DNA from: Rhodoferax sp. UBA4409
GTDB taxonomy: Bacteria; Pseudomonadota; Gammaproteobacteria; Burkholderiales; Burkholderiaceae_C
Direction of reading: 5' to 3'
Assembly (NCBI GenBank): GCA_002390825.1
Contig: DGQR01000127.1
Coordinates: forward strand, 21,032 to 72,374
DNA: 51,343 nucleotides
Below the pieces are notes generated by a model. That model was not told the origin of the DNA, made no database searches, and worked only from the letters and a program-made list of their open reading frames with translations. Shown here piece by piece: positions 15,562 through 22,721 of this stretch (position 1 is its first letter; each line of letters starts with the position of its first letter). Position numbers and translations under genes: made by a program.

Positions 15562-16824
15562 ATGGCTCTTTCTGCTTTCGCGCGCCGGTTTGTCGCTGCA
15601 TGTGCTTTGTGCGCAGGCGCAGGCGTGTTCGCGGGCGAAGTCGAGGTGCTGCACTACTGGACCTCTGGCGGTGAAGCCAAGTCGGTGGTCGAGCTCAAAG
15701 ACATGATGGGAAAACGTGGCCACACCTGGCGCGACTTCACCGTGACCGGTGGTGGTGGCCAGAATGCCATGGCCGTGCTCAAGCAGCGTGTGCTGGCTGG
15801 CAATGCGCCCGCAGCCGCCAATATCAAGGGGCCTGCCATCCAGGAATGGGCAGAGCTCGGCGTCTTGAGCAACCTGGACGCGATGGCGTCTTTTGAGAAG
15901 TGGGATGACACGCTCCCCAAGGTCGTTGCTGACCAAATGAAATACAAAGGCCGCTATGTGGCCGTCCCGGTCAATGTGCACCGGGTGAATTGGTTGTGGG
16001 CCAACTCCGCCGTGCTGAAAAAAGCAGGCGTTATCGCGTTGCCCAAAACCTATGATGAGTTTTTTGCTGCCGCTGACAAAATCAAGGCCGCAGGCCTGAT
16101 CCCTCTGGCCCATGGTGGCCAAGACTGGCAGGACTTCACGGTGTTCGAGTCCGTGGTGCTGGGCGTGGGCGGTGCAAGCCTTTACGACAAAGCACTGGTC
16201 AAACTAGACCGCGCTGCCATCAACAGCGATGAGATGAAAAAGGCGCTCGAGACCTTCCGCCGCCTCAAGGCTTACACCGATACCGCCTCCGGCGGCCGCG
16301 ACTGGAACGTCACCACCGAGCTCGTGATCAACGGCAAAGCCGGTTTCCAATTCATGGGCGACTGGGCCAAAGGCGAGTTCCTGGCCGCAGGCCAGACACC
16401 GGGCAAAGAGTTCACTTGCTCGGCCGCGCCCGGCACGGCCAATGCCTACACCTTTAACGTCGACTCGTTTGCCATGTTCCAGCTCAAAGGCTGGGAGGCC
16501 CAAAAGGCCCAGGGCTACCTGGCTTATTTGTTGATGGGCAAAGAGTTCCAGGAAAAGTTCAACCTGCGCAAAGGCTCAATCCCGGTGCGCATGGGCATGA
16601 ACATGGAAAAGTTTGACGAATGCGCCAAAACCTCCAGCAAAGACTTTGTAGCCACGTCCGCTGCGGGCTCACTGGTTCCGTCCGTGGCGCATGGCATGGC
16701 ATTACCGTCCTCGCAGCAAGCGTCCATGCGCGCTGCGGTGAGCGAGTTCTGGAATAACGACAAGCTGAGCGTGAGCGAAGCCGTCGCCAAATTGGTCGCA
16801 GTCAGCGCGCCAAAGCAAAAGTAA
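15562..16824 (+). CDS. Sugar ABC transporter substrate-binding protein, GtsA-like, copy 2
   Basis: This 420-residue paralogue of the preceding gene is about 70% identical by eye across the mature part (EVEVLHYWTSGGEAKSV, GPAIQEWAELGVLSNLDA, VNVHRVNWLWANSAVLKKAG, FQFMGDWAKGEF). It has its own signal peptide ending AGVFAG. ATG 15562 is preferred; GTG 15541 is an in-frame alternative. It lies 100 bp after copy 1 and 5 bp before the permease genes. A tandem duplication with possible change in sugar preference. Confidence 0.9.
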   Translation: MALSAFARRFVAACALCAGAGVFAGEVEVLHYWTSGGEAKSVVELKDMMGKRGHTWRDFTVTGGGGQNAMAVLKQRVLAGNAPAAANIKGPAIQEWAELGVLSNLDAMASFEKWDDTLPKVVADQMKYKGRYVAVPVNVHRVNWLWANSAVLKKAGVIALPKTYDEFFAAADKIKAAGLIPLAHGGQDWQDFTVFESVVLGVGGASLYDKALVKLDRAAINSDEMKKALETFRRLKAYTDTASGGRDWNVTTELVINGKAGFQFMGDWAKGEFLAAGQTPGKEFTCSAAPGTANAYTFNVDSFAMFQLKGWEAQKAQGYLAYLLMGKEFQEKFNLRKGSIPVRMGMNMEKFDECAKTSSKDFVATSAAGSLVPSVAHGMALPSSQQASMRAAVSEFWNNDKLSVSEAVAKLVAVSAPKQK

Positions 16825-16829
16825 GACTT

Positions 16830-17708
16830 ATGAAAACCATCGAAAACATCCTCCCCAAGCTGGTGATTGCCCCGGGCTTTGTGCTCGGCTTCGCCTTCAT
16901 TTACGGATTCATGATCTGGAACGGCATCCTATCGGTCACCGGCTCGCGCATGCTGCCCAACTACGACGAGTTCGTGGGCTTGGAGCAGTACGTGCGCCTC
17001 TGGGAAATGGACCGCTGGTATGTGGCCTTGAAAAACCTGGGCATCTTCAGCGTGTTGTACGTCGGCGGCTCCATGGCCCTGGGCATGGGCCTTGCGATTT
17101 TCCTGGACCAGAAAATCCGCGCCGAAGGCGTGTTGCGCACCATTTACCTGTACCCCATGGCCTTGTCGTTCATCGTGACCGGTACCGCATGGAAATGGAT
17201 TTTGAACCCCAGCCTCGGCCTCGAAAAACTGATGCACGACTTTGGCTGGACCAGCTTCAGCTTCGACTGGCTGGTGCAATCTGACACCGCTATCTACTGC
17301 GTAGTGATTGCCGGTATCTGGCAGTCCGCCGGTTTTGCCATGGCCTTGTCGCTGGCCGGCCTGCGCGGCATTGACGACAGCATCATCAAAGCTGCCCAGA
17401 TCGACGGCGCCTCGTTGCCCCGCATCTACTGGCGCATCATTCTGCCCATCCTGCGCCCCGTGGTGTTTTCTACCGTGTTGGTGTTGTCGCACTTGTCTAT
17501 CAAGAGCTTTGACTTGGTCATGGCGCTCACCTCCGGCGGCCCCGGCTACGCGTCTGACGTGCCTGCCACCTTCATGTACGTGATGAGCTTTACCCGCGGC
17601 CAGATCGGCCTGGGCGCCGCCAGCGCCACCATGATGCTGGTGTTTGTGGCTGCCCTTGTGGTGCCCTACCTGTACAGCGAATTGCGCACCAAACCCCACG
17701 ACCGTTAA
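16830..17708 (+). CDS. gtsB: Sugar ABC transporter permease, GtsB-like
   Basis: This 292-residue inner-membrane permease of the MalF/UgpA type has six predicted helices and the EAA loop KAAQIDGASLPRIYWRIILP near residues 190-210. FMIWNGILSVTGSRMLPNYDEFVG in the first loop is typical for GtsB-type proteins. It lies 5 bp after the second binding protein gene and 29 bp before the second permease gene. Forms a heterodimer with the GtsC-like protein. Confidence 0.92.
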   Translation: MKTIENILPKLVIAPGFVLGFAFIYGFMIWNGILSVTGSRMLPNYDEFVGLEQYVRLWEMDRWYVALKNLGIFSVLYVGGSMALGMGLAIFLDQKIRAEGVLRTIYLYPMALSFIVTGTAWKWILNPSLGLEKLMHDFGWTSFSFDWLVQSDTAIYCVVIAGIWQSAGFAMALSLAGLRGIDDSIIKAAQIDGASLPRIYWRIILPILRPVVFSTVLVLSHLSIKSFDLVMALTSGGPGYASDVPATFMYVMSFTRGQIGLGAASATMMLVFVAALVVPYLYSELRTKPHDR

Positions 17709-17737
17709 TCCACGACCGTCCTCCACGATCGCACCTT

Positions 17738-18592
17738 ATGCTGACCAAAAACCTACCCCGCATCCTGATCTACGCCACGCTGCTGCTGGCCGCCTTCTTC
17801 TTTTTGGCGCCGCTGTACGTGATGTTGGCCACCTCGTTCAAGGACGCCGAGCAAATCCGCTCCGGCAACTTGCTGAGCCTGCCCACCTCGCTCAACTTTG
17901 ACGCCTGGTCTGCTGCCTGGTCCACCGCTTGTACCGGTGTGGACTGCCGCGGTTTGCAACCCTTCTTTACCAACTCCATCATCATGGCCGTGCCTGCGGT
18001 GCTGATCTCCACCGCGTGGGGCGCCATCAACGGCTACGTGTTGAGCATGTGGAAGTTCAAGGGCAGCGAAGTGCTGTTCGGCTTCATGTTGTTTGGCGTG
18101 TTCATGCCCTTCCAGGTGGTGCTGTTGCCCATGAGCCAGGTGCTCGGTTTTCTGGGCCTGTCCAGCTCGCTCGGCGGCTTGATCCTGGTGCACTGCATTG
18201 CTGGCTTGGCAGGTACTACGCTGTTCTTCCGCAACTACTACACCGCCATCCCCAAAGAACTGGTGAACGCTGCGCGCATTGACGGTGCCGGCTTCTGGCG
18301 CATCTTCTTCCGCATCGTGGTGCCTATGTCCACCCCGATCCTGATGGTGACGCTCATCTGGCAATTCACCAACATTTGGAACGACTTCCTGTTCGGCGTG
18401 GCCTTCAGCGGCGCTGACAGCAAGCCCATCACCGTCGGCCTGAACAACATGGCCAACACCTCCAGCAGTGTCAAAAGCTACAACGTCGACATGGCTGCGG
18501 CCGTGATTGCAGGTCTCCCCACCATGTTGGTCTACGTACTGGCAGGTCAATACTTCGTGAAAGGTCTCACCGCTGGCGCGGTGAAAGGATAA
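17738..18592 (+). CDS. gtsC: Sugar ABC transporter permease, GtsC-like
   Basis: This 284-residue permease of the MalG/UgpE type has six helices and the EAA loop NAARIDGAGFWRIFFRIVVP near residues 185-205. The GVFMPFQVVLLPMSQVLGFLG segment and the conserved IWNDFLFGVAFSG are typical of GtsC-like sugar permeases. Its stop lies 3 bp before the ATPase start. Confidence 0.92.
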   Translation: MLTKNLPRILIYATLLLAAFFFLAPLYVMLATSFKDAEQIRSGNLLSLPTSLNFDAWSAAWSTACTGVDCRGLQPFFTNSIIMAVPAVLISTAWGAINGYVLSMWKFKGSEVLFGFMLFGVFMPFQVVLLPMSQVLGFLGLSSSLGGLILVHCIAGLAGTTLFFRNYYTAIPKELVNAARIDGAGFWRIFFRIVVPMSTPILMVTLIWQFTNIWNDFLFGVAFSGADSKPITVGLNNMANTSSSVKSYNVDMAAAVIAGLPTMLVYVLAGQYFVKGLTAGAVKG

Positions 18593-18595
18593 AAA

Positions 18596-19672
18596 ATGGC
18601 AGCTTCTCTCCAAATCGCAGGCATCCGCAAAGTTTTCGGCAAGGGCGACAAAGCCGTTGAAGTCCTGAAAAAGATCGAAATCGACGTCGCCCCCGGCGAG
18701 TTCCTGATCCTGGTCGGCCCCTCCGGCTGCGGCAAGTCCACCTTGCTCAACATCATTGCGGGCCTCGAAGAGCCATCTGAAGGCGAACTGCGCATTGCCG
18801 GCAAAAACGTGGTGGGCGTAGCCCCTGCGCAGCGCGACATCGCCATGGTGTTCCAGAGCTACGCGTTGTACCCCACCATGAGCGTGGCCGACAACATCGG
18901 CTTTGCGCTGGAAATGCGCAAGGTGCCCGTAGAGCAGCGCAAAAAGCGCATCGCTGAAGTGGCTGCCATGCTGCAAATCGAACACTTGCTGGACCGCCGC
19001 CCCGCGCAGCTGTCTGGTGGTCAGCGCCAGCGTGTGGCAATGGGCCGCGCTTTGGCACGTGACCCCCAGCTCTTCTTGTTTGACGAGCCACTCTCCAACC
19101 TGGACGCCAAGCTCCGCGTAGAAATGCGTGCTGAAATCAAGCGCCTGCACCAAGTGTCTGGCATCACCAGCGTGTACGTGACACACGACCAGATCGAAGC
19201 CATGACCCTGGGCAGCCGCATCGCGGTCATGAAGGACGGCATCCTGCAACAAATCGGCACACCCGACGACATCTACAACCGTCCGTCCAACACCTATGTG
19301 GCCACCTTTATCGGCTCGCCCACCATGAACCTGATCAAGGGCCATGTGGAAGTGCCCGGTGCGCAAGGCCGCTTTACTTTCAACGGCAGCACCCTAGAAC
19401 TGGCAACCCCAGCCACTGGCGACGCCACCCTGGGCGTGCGCCCCGAGCACATTGAGCTGATCACTGGCGATGCCGCTTGGCGCGGCGAAGTGGCCGTGGT
19501 GGAGCCCACCGGCGCTGACACCTATGTGGTGGTGAAAACTGCTGCTGGCGACGTGACCGTGCGCACCGCCCCGAGCGCTTCTTGGAAAGCCGGCGACCAA
19601 GTCGGCCTGCGCGTGAACCCTGCGAACACCAACTGGTTTAGCACTGCGACGGGTGTGCGTTTGGACGTTTAA
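18596..19672 (+). CDS. gtsD: Sugar ABC transporter ATP-binding protein (MalK/UgpC/GtsD type)
   Basis: This 358-residue ATPase has Walker A GPSGCGKST, the signature LSGGQRQRVAMGRALA, Walker B LFLFDEPLSNLD and the switch His in VTHDQIEAMTL. A MalK-type regulatory C-terminal domain (FIGSPTMNLIKG, LGVRPEHIEL) follows. It is the last gene of the sugar operon, directly before a strong terminator. MalK-type ATPases are often shared between sugar transporters. Confidence 0.94.
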   Translation: MAASLQIAGIRKVFGKGDKAVEVLKKIEIDVAPGEFLILVGPSGCGKSTLLNIIAGLEEPSEGELRIAGKNVVGVAPAQRDIAMVFQSYALYPTMSVADNIGFALEMRKVPVEQRKKRIAEVAAMLQIEHLLDRRPAQLSGGQRQRVAMGRALARDPQLFLFDEPLSNLDAKLRVEMRAEIKRLHQVSGITSVYVTHDQIEAMTLGSRIAVMKDGILQQIGTPDDIYNRPSNTYVATFIGSPTMNLIKGHVEVPGAQGRFTFNGSTLELATPATGDATLGVRPEHIELITGDAAWRGEVAVVEPTGADTYVVVKTAAGDVTVRTAPSASWKAGDQVGLRVNPANTNWFSTATGVRLDV

Positions 19673-19690
19673 GTCTTCAAGCCACTAACA

Positions 19691-19728
19691 AAAACCGGGC
19701 TGCCCTGATGGGGCAGCCCGGTTTTTTT
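19691..19728 (+). terminator. Rho-independent terminator, probably bidirectional
   Basis: An 11-bp G/C-rich stem (CCGGGCTGCCC, TGATG loop, GGGCAGCCCGG) is followed by eight T on the plus strand and preceded by a run of A. It ends the sugar ABC operon and, read on the minus strand, can also stop transcripts coming from the cassette array. Confidence 0.92.
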
Positions 19729-19753
19729 ATGTCTTCAACATGCTGGAAGCAGT

Positions 19754-19822
19754 CGTTAACGTTCGAGCTAAACGGGGACCAGGCGGCCCCCTTTGGCTCT
19801 TCGCTTGAGCGAGTGGTTAGGC
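19754..19822 (-). other. attC recombination site 1 (after the last cassette)
   Basis: Read on the minus strand it opens with GCCTAAC, contains the stop codon TAA of the upstream gene, has an internal CGCTCAAGCG / AGCTCGAACG arm pair and a GGGGCC-rich stem, and ends with GTTAACG. The length of 69 bp is in the usual attC range. Confidence 0.85.
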
Positions 19823-20242
19823 ATCCCCCGGCGTACTGACCGAATGGTTTGAAATGCTTTTGAATCGATAAACACGGCGCGATACCCGCTTTCCTGCACC
19901 CGAGAGTTCGGCGGCAACGCTTGTGGCAGAAGCCTTTATTCCGGCCTTTGCATCACCACCATACTCGTAAAACTCTTCTATTTCTACTTCGGCAGCGTTC
20001 TCTATACGCTTTGCTATCGCCAGTTCTTGAGCGACCTTGGCTTGTGCTTCTGCCATTCTCATCTCAATTTCCTGGCGTTCAGCCTGCAACCTAAGCTCTG
20101 CTATTTCCTGTGTTTTGGCTGATCCCGTAGTAGCGATGGCCTTTGATGTCGACTCGGCAATCTGACTGATCAGGTACCCGGACGGGTTCGCAACGAGTTT
20201 GACGGCTTCGACAGCAAGGGTTCCAACAGCAGTGACGTCCAT
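19817..20242 (-). CDS. Cassette-encoded coiled-coil protein, unknown function
   Basis: This 141-residue protein opens with a hydrophobic Val/Ala-rich stretch (about 1-30). A charged helix rich in Glu, Ala and Gln (about 45-90, QAERQEIEMRMAEAQAKVAQ) forms a coiled coil. The acidic VEIEEFYEYGGDAKAG and a basic C-terminus (KRVSRRVYRFK) follow. No family was recognised. AAGGAT lies at good spacing before ATG 20242. The stop TAA lies inside attC site 1. Unlike three other cassettes it has a long 5' leader (about 370 nt) that may hold its own promoter. Confidence 0.75.
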   Translation of the reverse strand: MDVTAVGTLAVEAVKLVANPSGYLISQIAESTSKAIATTGSAKTQEIAELRLQAERQEIEMRMAEAQAKVAQELAIAKRIENAAEVEIEEFYEYGGDAKAGIKASATSVAAELSGAGKRVSRRVYRFKSISNHSVSTPGDA

Positions 20243-20398
20243 GTATGAGATCCTTTTCGACGGTTAGAGAGAAAGTGTGATCGGGAGGCCTAAAGCAATG
20301 TAGACCGCAAAACCCGATTAATAAATCCAAGCATTAACGGTACTTAATTTGGATAAAAGGCTGGAAAGCCGCTTACCGTCTTGATGACCGTATTTTTT

Positions 20399-20549
20399 AT
20401 GTGAGTTTGTACAGGTATAAAAATTCCGACAAACCCAACACTTTGTAAGTAATGGAGTGAGTCACTGATTTCACGATTTTTGCGCCTCAAAACCGGCTTG
20501 AACATCCCCCAATCGGGTGTTTTTTAAATGTCTGCTTCCGTTGCAAAGC
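20399..20549 (+). repeat. ~150 bp non-coding repeat, copy 1
   Basis: Direct repeat of 22826-22977 with roughly 20 differences over about 150 positions by eye. Shared blocks include TTTGTACAGG, ATAAAAAT, CGACAAAC, CACTTTGTAAG, CTGATTTCACGATTTTTGCG and CCTCAAAACC. On the plus strand it ends in a terminator-like CCCC(n)GGGG hairpin with TTTTTT. Confidence 0.8.
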
Positions 20550-20612
20550 TGAGGCTCCCACAGGCTGGAAGCCGACTTTGCTGGCGTTCCGAAATTGCCG
20601 CTCAAATAGGCA
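20539..20612 (-). repeat. Leader sequence shared with the neighbouring cassette, copy A
   Basis: About 60-65% identical by eye to 21210-21282, both running from a GNTGCAAAGCTGAG block to the attC 3' core. Such shared leaders suggest that the two cassettes have related 5' ends or a common promoter region. Confidence 0.5.
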
Positions 20613-20669
20613 AGTTAACGTTTAAATTCAGTGGCACCGCTAGGCGTCCGCTGGGATGCAGGATTGGAC
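20613..20669 (-). other. attC recombination site 2 (degenerate)
   Basis: On the minus strand it starts with GTCCAAT (RYYYAAC with the last base changed) immediately after the TGA of the secreted-protein gene and ends with GTTAACT. The central part (CAGCGGACGCCTAGCGGTGCC) folds imperfectly. Weakest of the five sites. Confidence 0.55.
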
Positions 20670-20670
20670 G

Positions 20671-21153
20671 TCACCTCTGGCTCGGCAAGGGGTTCTGGTC
20701 TCGGTAGCCTGAAACGACGCAGTCGGGGAAAAAGCCGTACTTGCCAGTTTTGTATGTAGCCAAGAGTTCGGCGAGGACCTTGACATGCCAAGCCTTTATT
20801 CGAGGCCAAATCTCGTAGTCCATCGATCCGACATAACCGAGCAATTGCGTGCCAGGTAGCTGCGAAGTGATCGACATGTCCGCGAACTTCAAAGCGATTG
20901 CAATCTGTGGGAGTGGCCCATCGCATCTCACCAAATAGTGGTGATAAACAATCTCGAACTGCTGCCTCTGCTCAGCCCATTCGCCCTCACTGAGGGAGGT
21001 ACCTGATTGAGCCTGGAACGCTGTCAGTTCACTTGCCAAACGACCTGACAAATACCAGACGAATTTGTCGTCGTACGCGAGGTTGCTGCTTGACTGCGCC
21101 TTTGCGCCAAAGCACATGAAAAACATAAAAATTGCTGCGAACCACGGTTTCAT
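20671..21153 (-). CDS. Cassette-encoded secreted protein, unknown function
   Basis: This 160-residue protein has a Sec signal peptide (MKPWFAAIFMFFMCFGAKAQ, cleavage after about residue 20). The mature domain is about 140 residues with two cysteines (CDGPL, FFPDCVVSG) that could form a disulfide in the periplasm. No family was recognised. The start at 21153 has only a weak Shine-Dalgarno (TTGGACATAAATC). Its leader of about 130 nt after attC site 3 resembles part of the leader of the last cassette. Confidence 0.75.
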   Translation of the reverse strand: MKPWFAAIFMFFMCFGAKAQSSSNLAYDDKFVWYLSGRLASELTAFQAQSGTSLSEGEWAEQRQQFEIVYHHYLVRCDGPLPQIAIALKFADMSITSQLPGTQLLGYVGSMDYEIWPRIKAWHVKVLAELLATYKTGKYGFFPDCVVSGYRDQNPLPSQR

Positions 21154-21209
21154 GATTTATGTCCAATGTGATTTAGAAGTGAAACTGACCTGGCCGGAAA
21201 GACCGCAAA

Positions 21210-21282
21210 CGCTGCAAAGCTGAGACGTCTTCAGGCTGAAAGCGGTCTTAGCCACCGCCCCGAAGCAGTCACTCAAATGGCA
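21210..21282 (-). repeat. Leader sequence shared with the last cassette, copy B
   Basis: Part of the 5' leader of the secreted-protein cassette. It resembles 20539-20612 with shared GCTGCAAAGCTGAG, CAGGCTG, CCGAA and CTCAAAT blocks before the GTTAAC core. Confidence 0.5.
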
Positions 21283-21342
21283 CGTTAACGTTGGAGGCCA
21301 GCGGCAGCCGAAGGATGTCGCGACTGGGCCGACGGGTTATGC
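21283..21342 (-). other. attC recombination site 3
   Basis: On the minus strand: GCATAAC (with the TAA stop of the 110-residue gene) to GTTAACG, 60 bp. GTCGGCCCAG and CTGGCCTCC form the outer arms and a CAGTCGCG/CGGCTG region the inner stem. Confidence 0.8.
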
Positions 21343-21669
21343 AGCATTGCGACTCTCCAGGTAGCTGCGAACACCCTGCGCGTTGTTGAATGGCGCTGGG
21401 GATTCGAAAGTGCGCACCTCATCCAGCGCTTCCTTCAGCATTGCGTGGTGATCTTGCGATGCAGGCACAAGAGTGTAAGTACCGTTTTGCACAACGAAGA
21501 ATCCTCGCTTGTTTGGAACTGTGAATTGTGGTTCGAGTGGCTCTCCACGGTCGCTCCAAAAAAGCCATACCGCCGCCTCCACATCAAGGCCCTCGCAATG
21601 CGCCACTGCCTCCATTTCGCTCGGGAATGCGATCAGAGTTCGTTCCTCAGTTTCTACAGCGAAGATCAT
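21337..21669 (-). CDS. Cassette-encoded protein, unknown function
   Basis: This 110-residue soluble acidic protein has alternating strands (IFAVETEERTLIAF, FFVVQNGTYTLVP) and helices (ALDEVRTF), so probably a small alpha/beta fold; no family recognised. The ATG lies 3 nt after the GTTATGC core of attC site 4, so it has almost no leader and depends on signals inside the attC of the previous cassette. Its stop TAA lies inside attC site 3. Confidence 0.75.
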   Translation of the reverse strand: MIFAVETEERTLIAFPSEMEAVAHCEGLDVEAAVWLFWSDRGEPLEPQFTVPNKRGFFVVQNGTYTLVPASQDHHAMLKEALDEVRTFESPAPFNNAQGVRSYLESRNAA

Positions 21670-21672
21670 GCG

Positions 21673-21744
21673 GCATAACGTTTGACAAGAGGGGCGGCTA
21701 AGGGCGATAGCCCTTGAACGACCCTCTCGATGGAAGGGCTAGAC
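21673..21744 (-). other. attC recombination site 4
   Basis: On the minus strand: GTCTAGC to GTTATGC, 72 bp. The central perfect stem AAGGGC-TATC-GCCCTT and outer GAGAGGG/CCCCTCTT arms give the folded bottom-strand structure expected of attC. The 3' core GTTATGC deviates at one position from GTTRRRY, as some natural sites do. Confidence 0.75.
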
Positions 21745-21756
21745 CGCATTCTCCGC

Positions 21757-22344
21757 CTATGCACCCAGCCGGCTCTTGGAGCCCCATACATAGTAGGAAG
21801 GCAGGCGCTTTTGAATACCAGAGCGATAGATCCCCACACCCTCGGTGAGACAAGTTTCCCTAATGTGCGGCTCTTGAATCGACCTCGCTGCGAGGAGCAG
21901 TTCCGTTTCAGAGAATGACTGGCCATTAGCGGCTTGAATCAGAACTGCTGGCTTTGAGCTGTCTCGCGGTCCGAACGGGACCAGGTAGATGGCTGGCACT
22001 TGCAAAGAATGTTCGTTCTCAGTTTGTATGTTCTCGGGCCACTTGTCGTACCAGGACAGTGACTGACGAGCCGCGAAGGCAAACGGAAGGTCTGGTCGAT
22101 GAACTAGCACGTCCTTCTCAGAAAGCGGTTCCAGTTTCAGAAAGCGTGCGTGTGCCTCAAAGTATTCCCTGTGAAGGCGGTAGTAGGAATAGTTGCCTAG
22201 CAACTTGGACATTCCCCACGAGTTCCTGTGCGACCACCAGGTGTCGTACATCACGACGTCCGCGTCGAAGGCTATGACTCGAACCGGTTCCTGAGACCAA
22301 TCTGCCTGGAAAACTGCTCCCAGCGTGACGGTGAATGCGCTCAT
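21757..22344 (-). CDS. Cassette-encoded protein, unknown function
   Basis: This 195-residue soluble protein is rich in aromatic residues (DTWWSHRNSWG, NYSYYRLHREYF, SWYDKWPEN, YYVWGSKSRLG). The N-terminal beta-strand pattern includes VRVIAFDADVVMYDTWW; FDADVVMYD weakly recalls a Mg-binding DxD loop, but no family was recognised. The ATG begins 3 nt after GTTAGAC of attC site 5. The stop lies 12 bp before attC site 4. Confidence 0.75.
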   Translation of the reverse strand: MSAFTVTLGAVFQADWSQEPVRVIAFDADVVMYDTWWSHRNSWGMSKLLGNYSYYRLHREYFEAHARFLKLEPLSEKDVLVHRPDLPFAFAARQSLSWYDKWPENIQTENEHSLQVPAIYLVPFGPRDSSKPAVLIQAANGQSFSETELLLAARSIQEPHIRETCLTEGVGIYRSGIQKRLPSYYVWGSKSRLGA

Positions 22345-22347
22345 GCG

Positions 22348-22404
22348 GTCTAACGTTGAAGCTAAGCGGAGCCGAAGGCCTCCGCCTTGGGCGACCAGTT
22401 AAAT
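22348..22404 (-). other. attC recombination site 5
   Basis: On the minus strand: ATTTAAC (with the TAA stop of the membrane-protein gene) to GTTAGAC, 57 bp. Inner stem GCGGAG/CTCCGC around GCCTTCGG, outer arm ending AGCTTCAAC before the core. The clearest attC in the array. Confidence 0.88.
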
Positions 22405-22710
22405 TGAAAGCAATTGCGGTACATAAGAGGTAGCCTCAACTAAACCATAAATGACAGCAGCAGCATAAGGGAGGAGCCAAATTGACCACAGAACCTTAGC
22501 CCATAAGTGAGTGCGTGAGCGGATGACCTCCAAGGTGCAATACCCTCCGATCACAACCCCGGTAAAGACAACGACTTCCCCCGTCAAAGTTCCACCGTGC
22601 ATCAGCGGCTGGAGAACCAGCATGGGCAGCCAGCCACCAAGTGATGCAACTACACATGCCCAAACATACCCAGCGGGTGTTTTCCAGCGACGAGTGAGTG
22701 CTTTTCCCAT
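22399..22710 (-). CDS. Cassette-encoded small membrane protein
   Basis: This 103-residue protein has three predicted membrane helices (about 13-35, 43-60, 70-92) after a basic N-terminus (KALTRRWK). Small polytopic proteins are common among integron cassettes; no family was recognised. The ATG lies 4 nt after a GTTAAAT half-site. The stop TAA lies in attC site 5. Confidence 0.72.
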   Translation of the reverse strand: MGKALTRRWKTPAGYVWACVVASLGGWLPMLVLQPLMHGGTLTGEVVVFTGVVIGGYCTLEVIRSRTHLWAKVLWSIWLLPYAAAVIYGLVEATSYVPQLLSI

Positions 22711-22714
22711 TGCA

Positions 22715-22721
22715 ATTTAAC
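22715..22721 (-). other. Array-border recombination core (attI or attC half-site candidate)
   Basis: GTTAAAT on the minus strand fits GTTRRRY and sits 4 nt before the first cassette gene, exactly like the other cassettes. No partner 5' core could be found upstream, so this may be a remnant attC or an attI-like site. Confidence 0.45.

Larger units (their letters stand above)
20243..20612 (-). other. Long non-coding leader of the last cassette
   Basis: 370 bp without a credible gene on either strand. It contains the ~150 bp repeat copy shared with the array's right border (20399-20549) and a ~75 bp stretch resembling the leader of the neighbouring cassette (20539-20612). It probably carries the promoter of the 141-residue gene, but no clear -35/-10 pair could be fixed by eye. 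Confidence 0.5.
19754..22721 (-). mobile_element. Integron gene-cassette array without integrase (CALIN): five cassettes
   Basis: Five minus-strand genes are each followed by an attC-like site with a GTTRRRY-type 3' core and an RYYYAAC-type 5' core. A half-site (GTTAAAT on the minus strand) precedes the first gene. Stop codons of three genes lie inside the 5' core, which is typical of cassettes. No integron integrase, transposase or phage gene is present in the window. The array lies between the sugar-operon terminator and the tctE stop codon. The DNA is visibly less GC-rich than its flanks. This is an isolated cassette cluster, or part of a chromosomal integron whose integrase is elsewhere. 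Confidence 0.85.

Noticed and set aside
17753..19366. 537-codon minus-strand open frame across permease and ATPase genes
   Set aside because: Antisense to gtsC and gtsD, which carry complete family motifs; composition (Gln/His/Val-rich) is typical of shadow frames in high-GC DNA.
21954..22277. Plus-strand frame inside the second cassette
   Set aside because: Antisense to the 195-residue cassette gene whose start and stop fit attC boundaries exactly; Arg/Thr-rich shadow.
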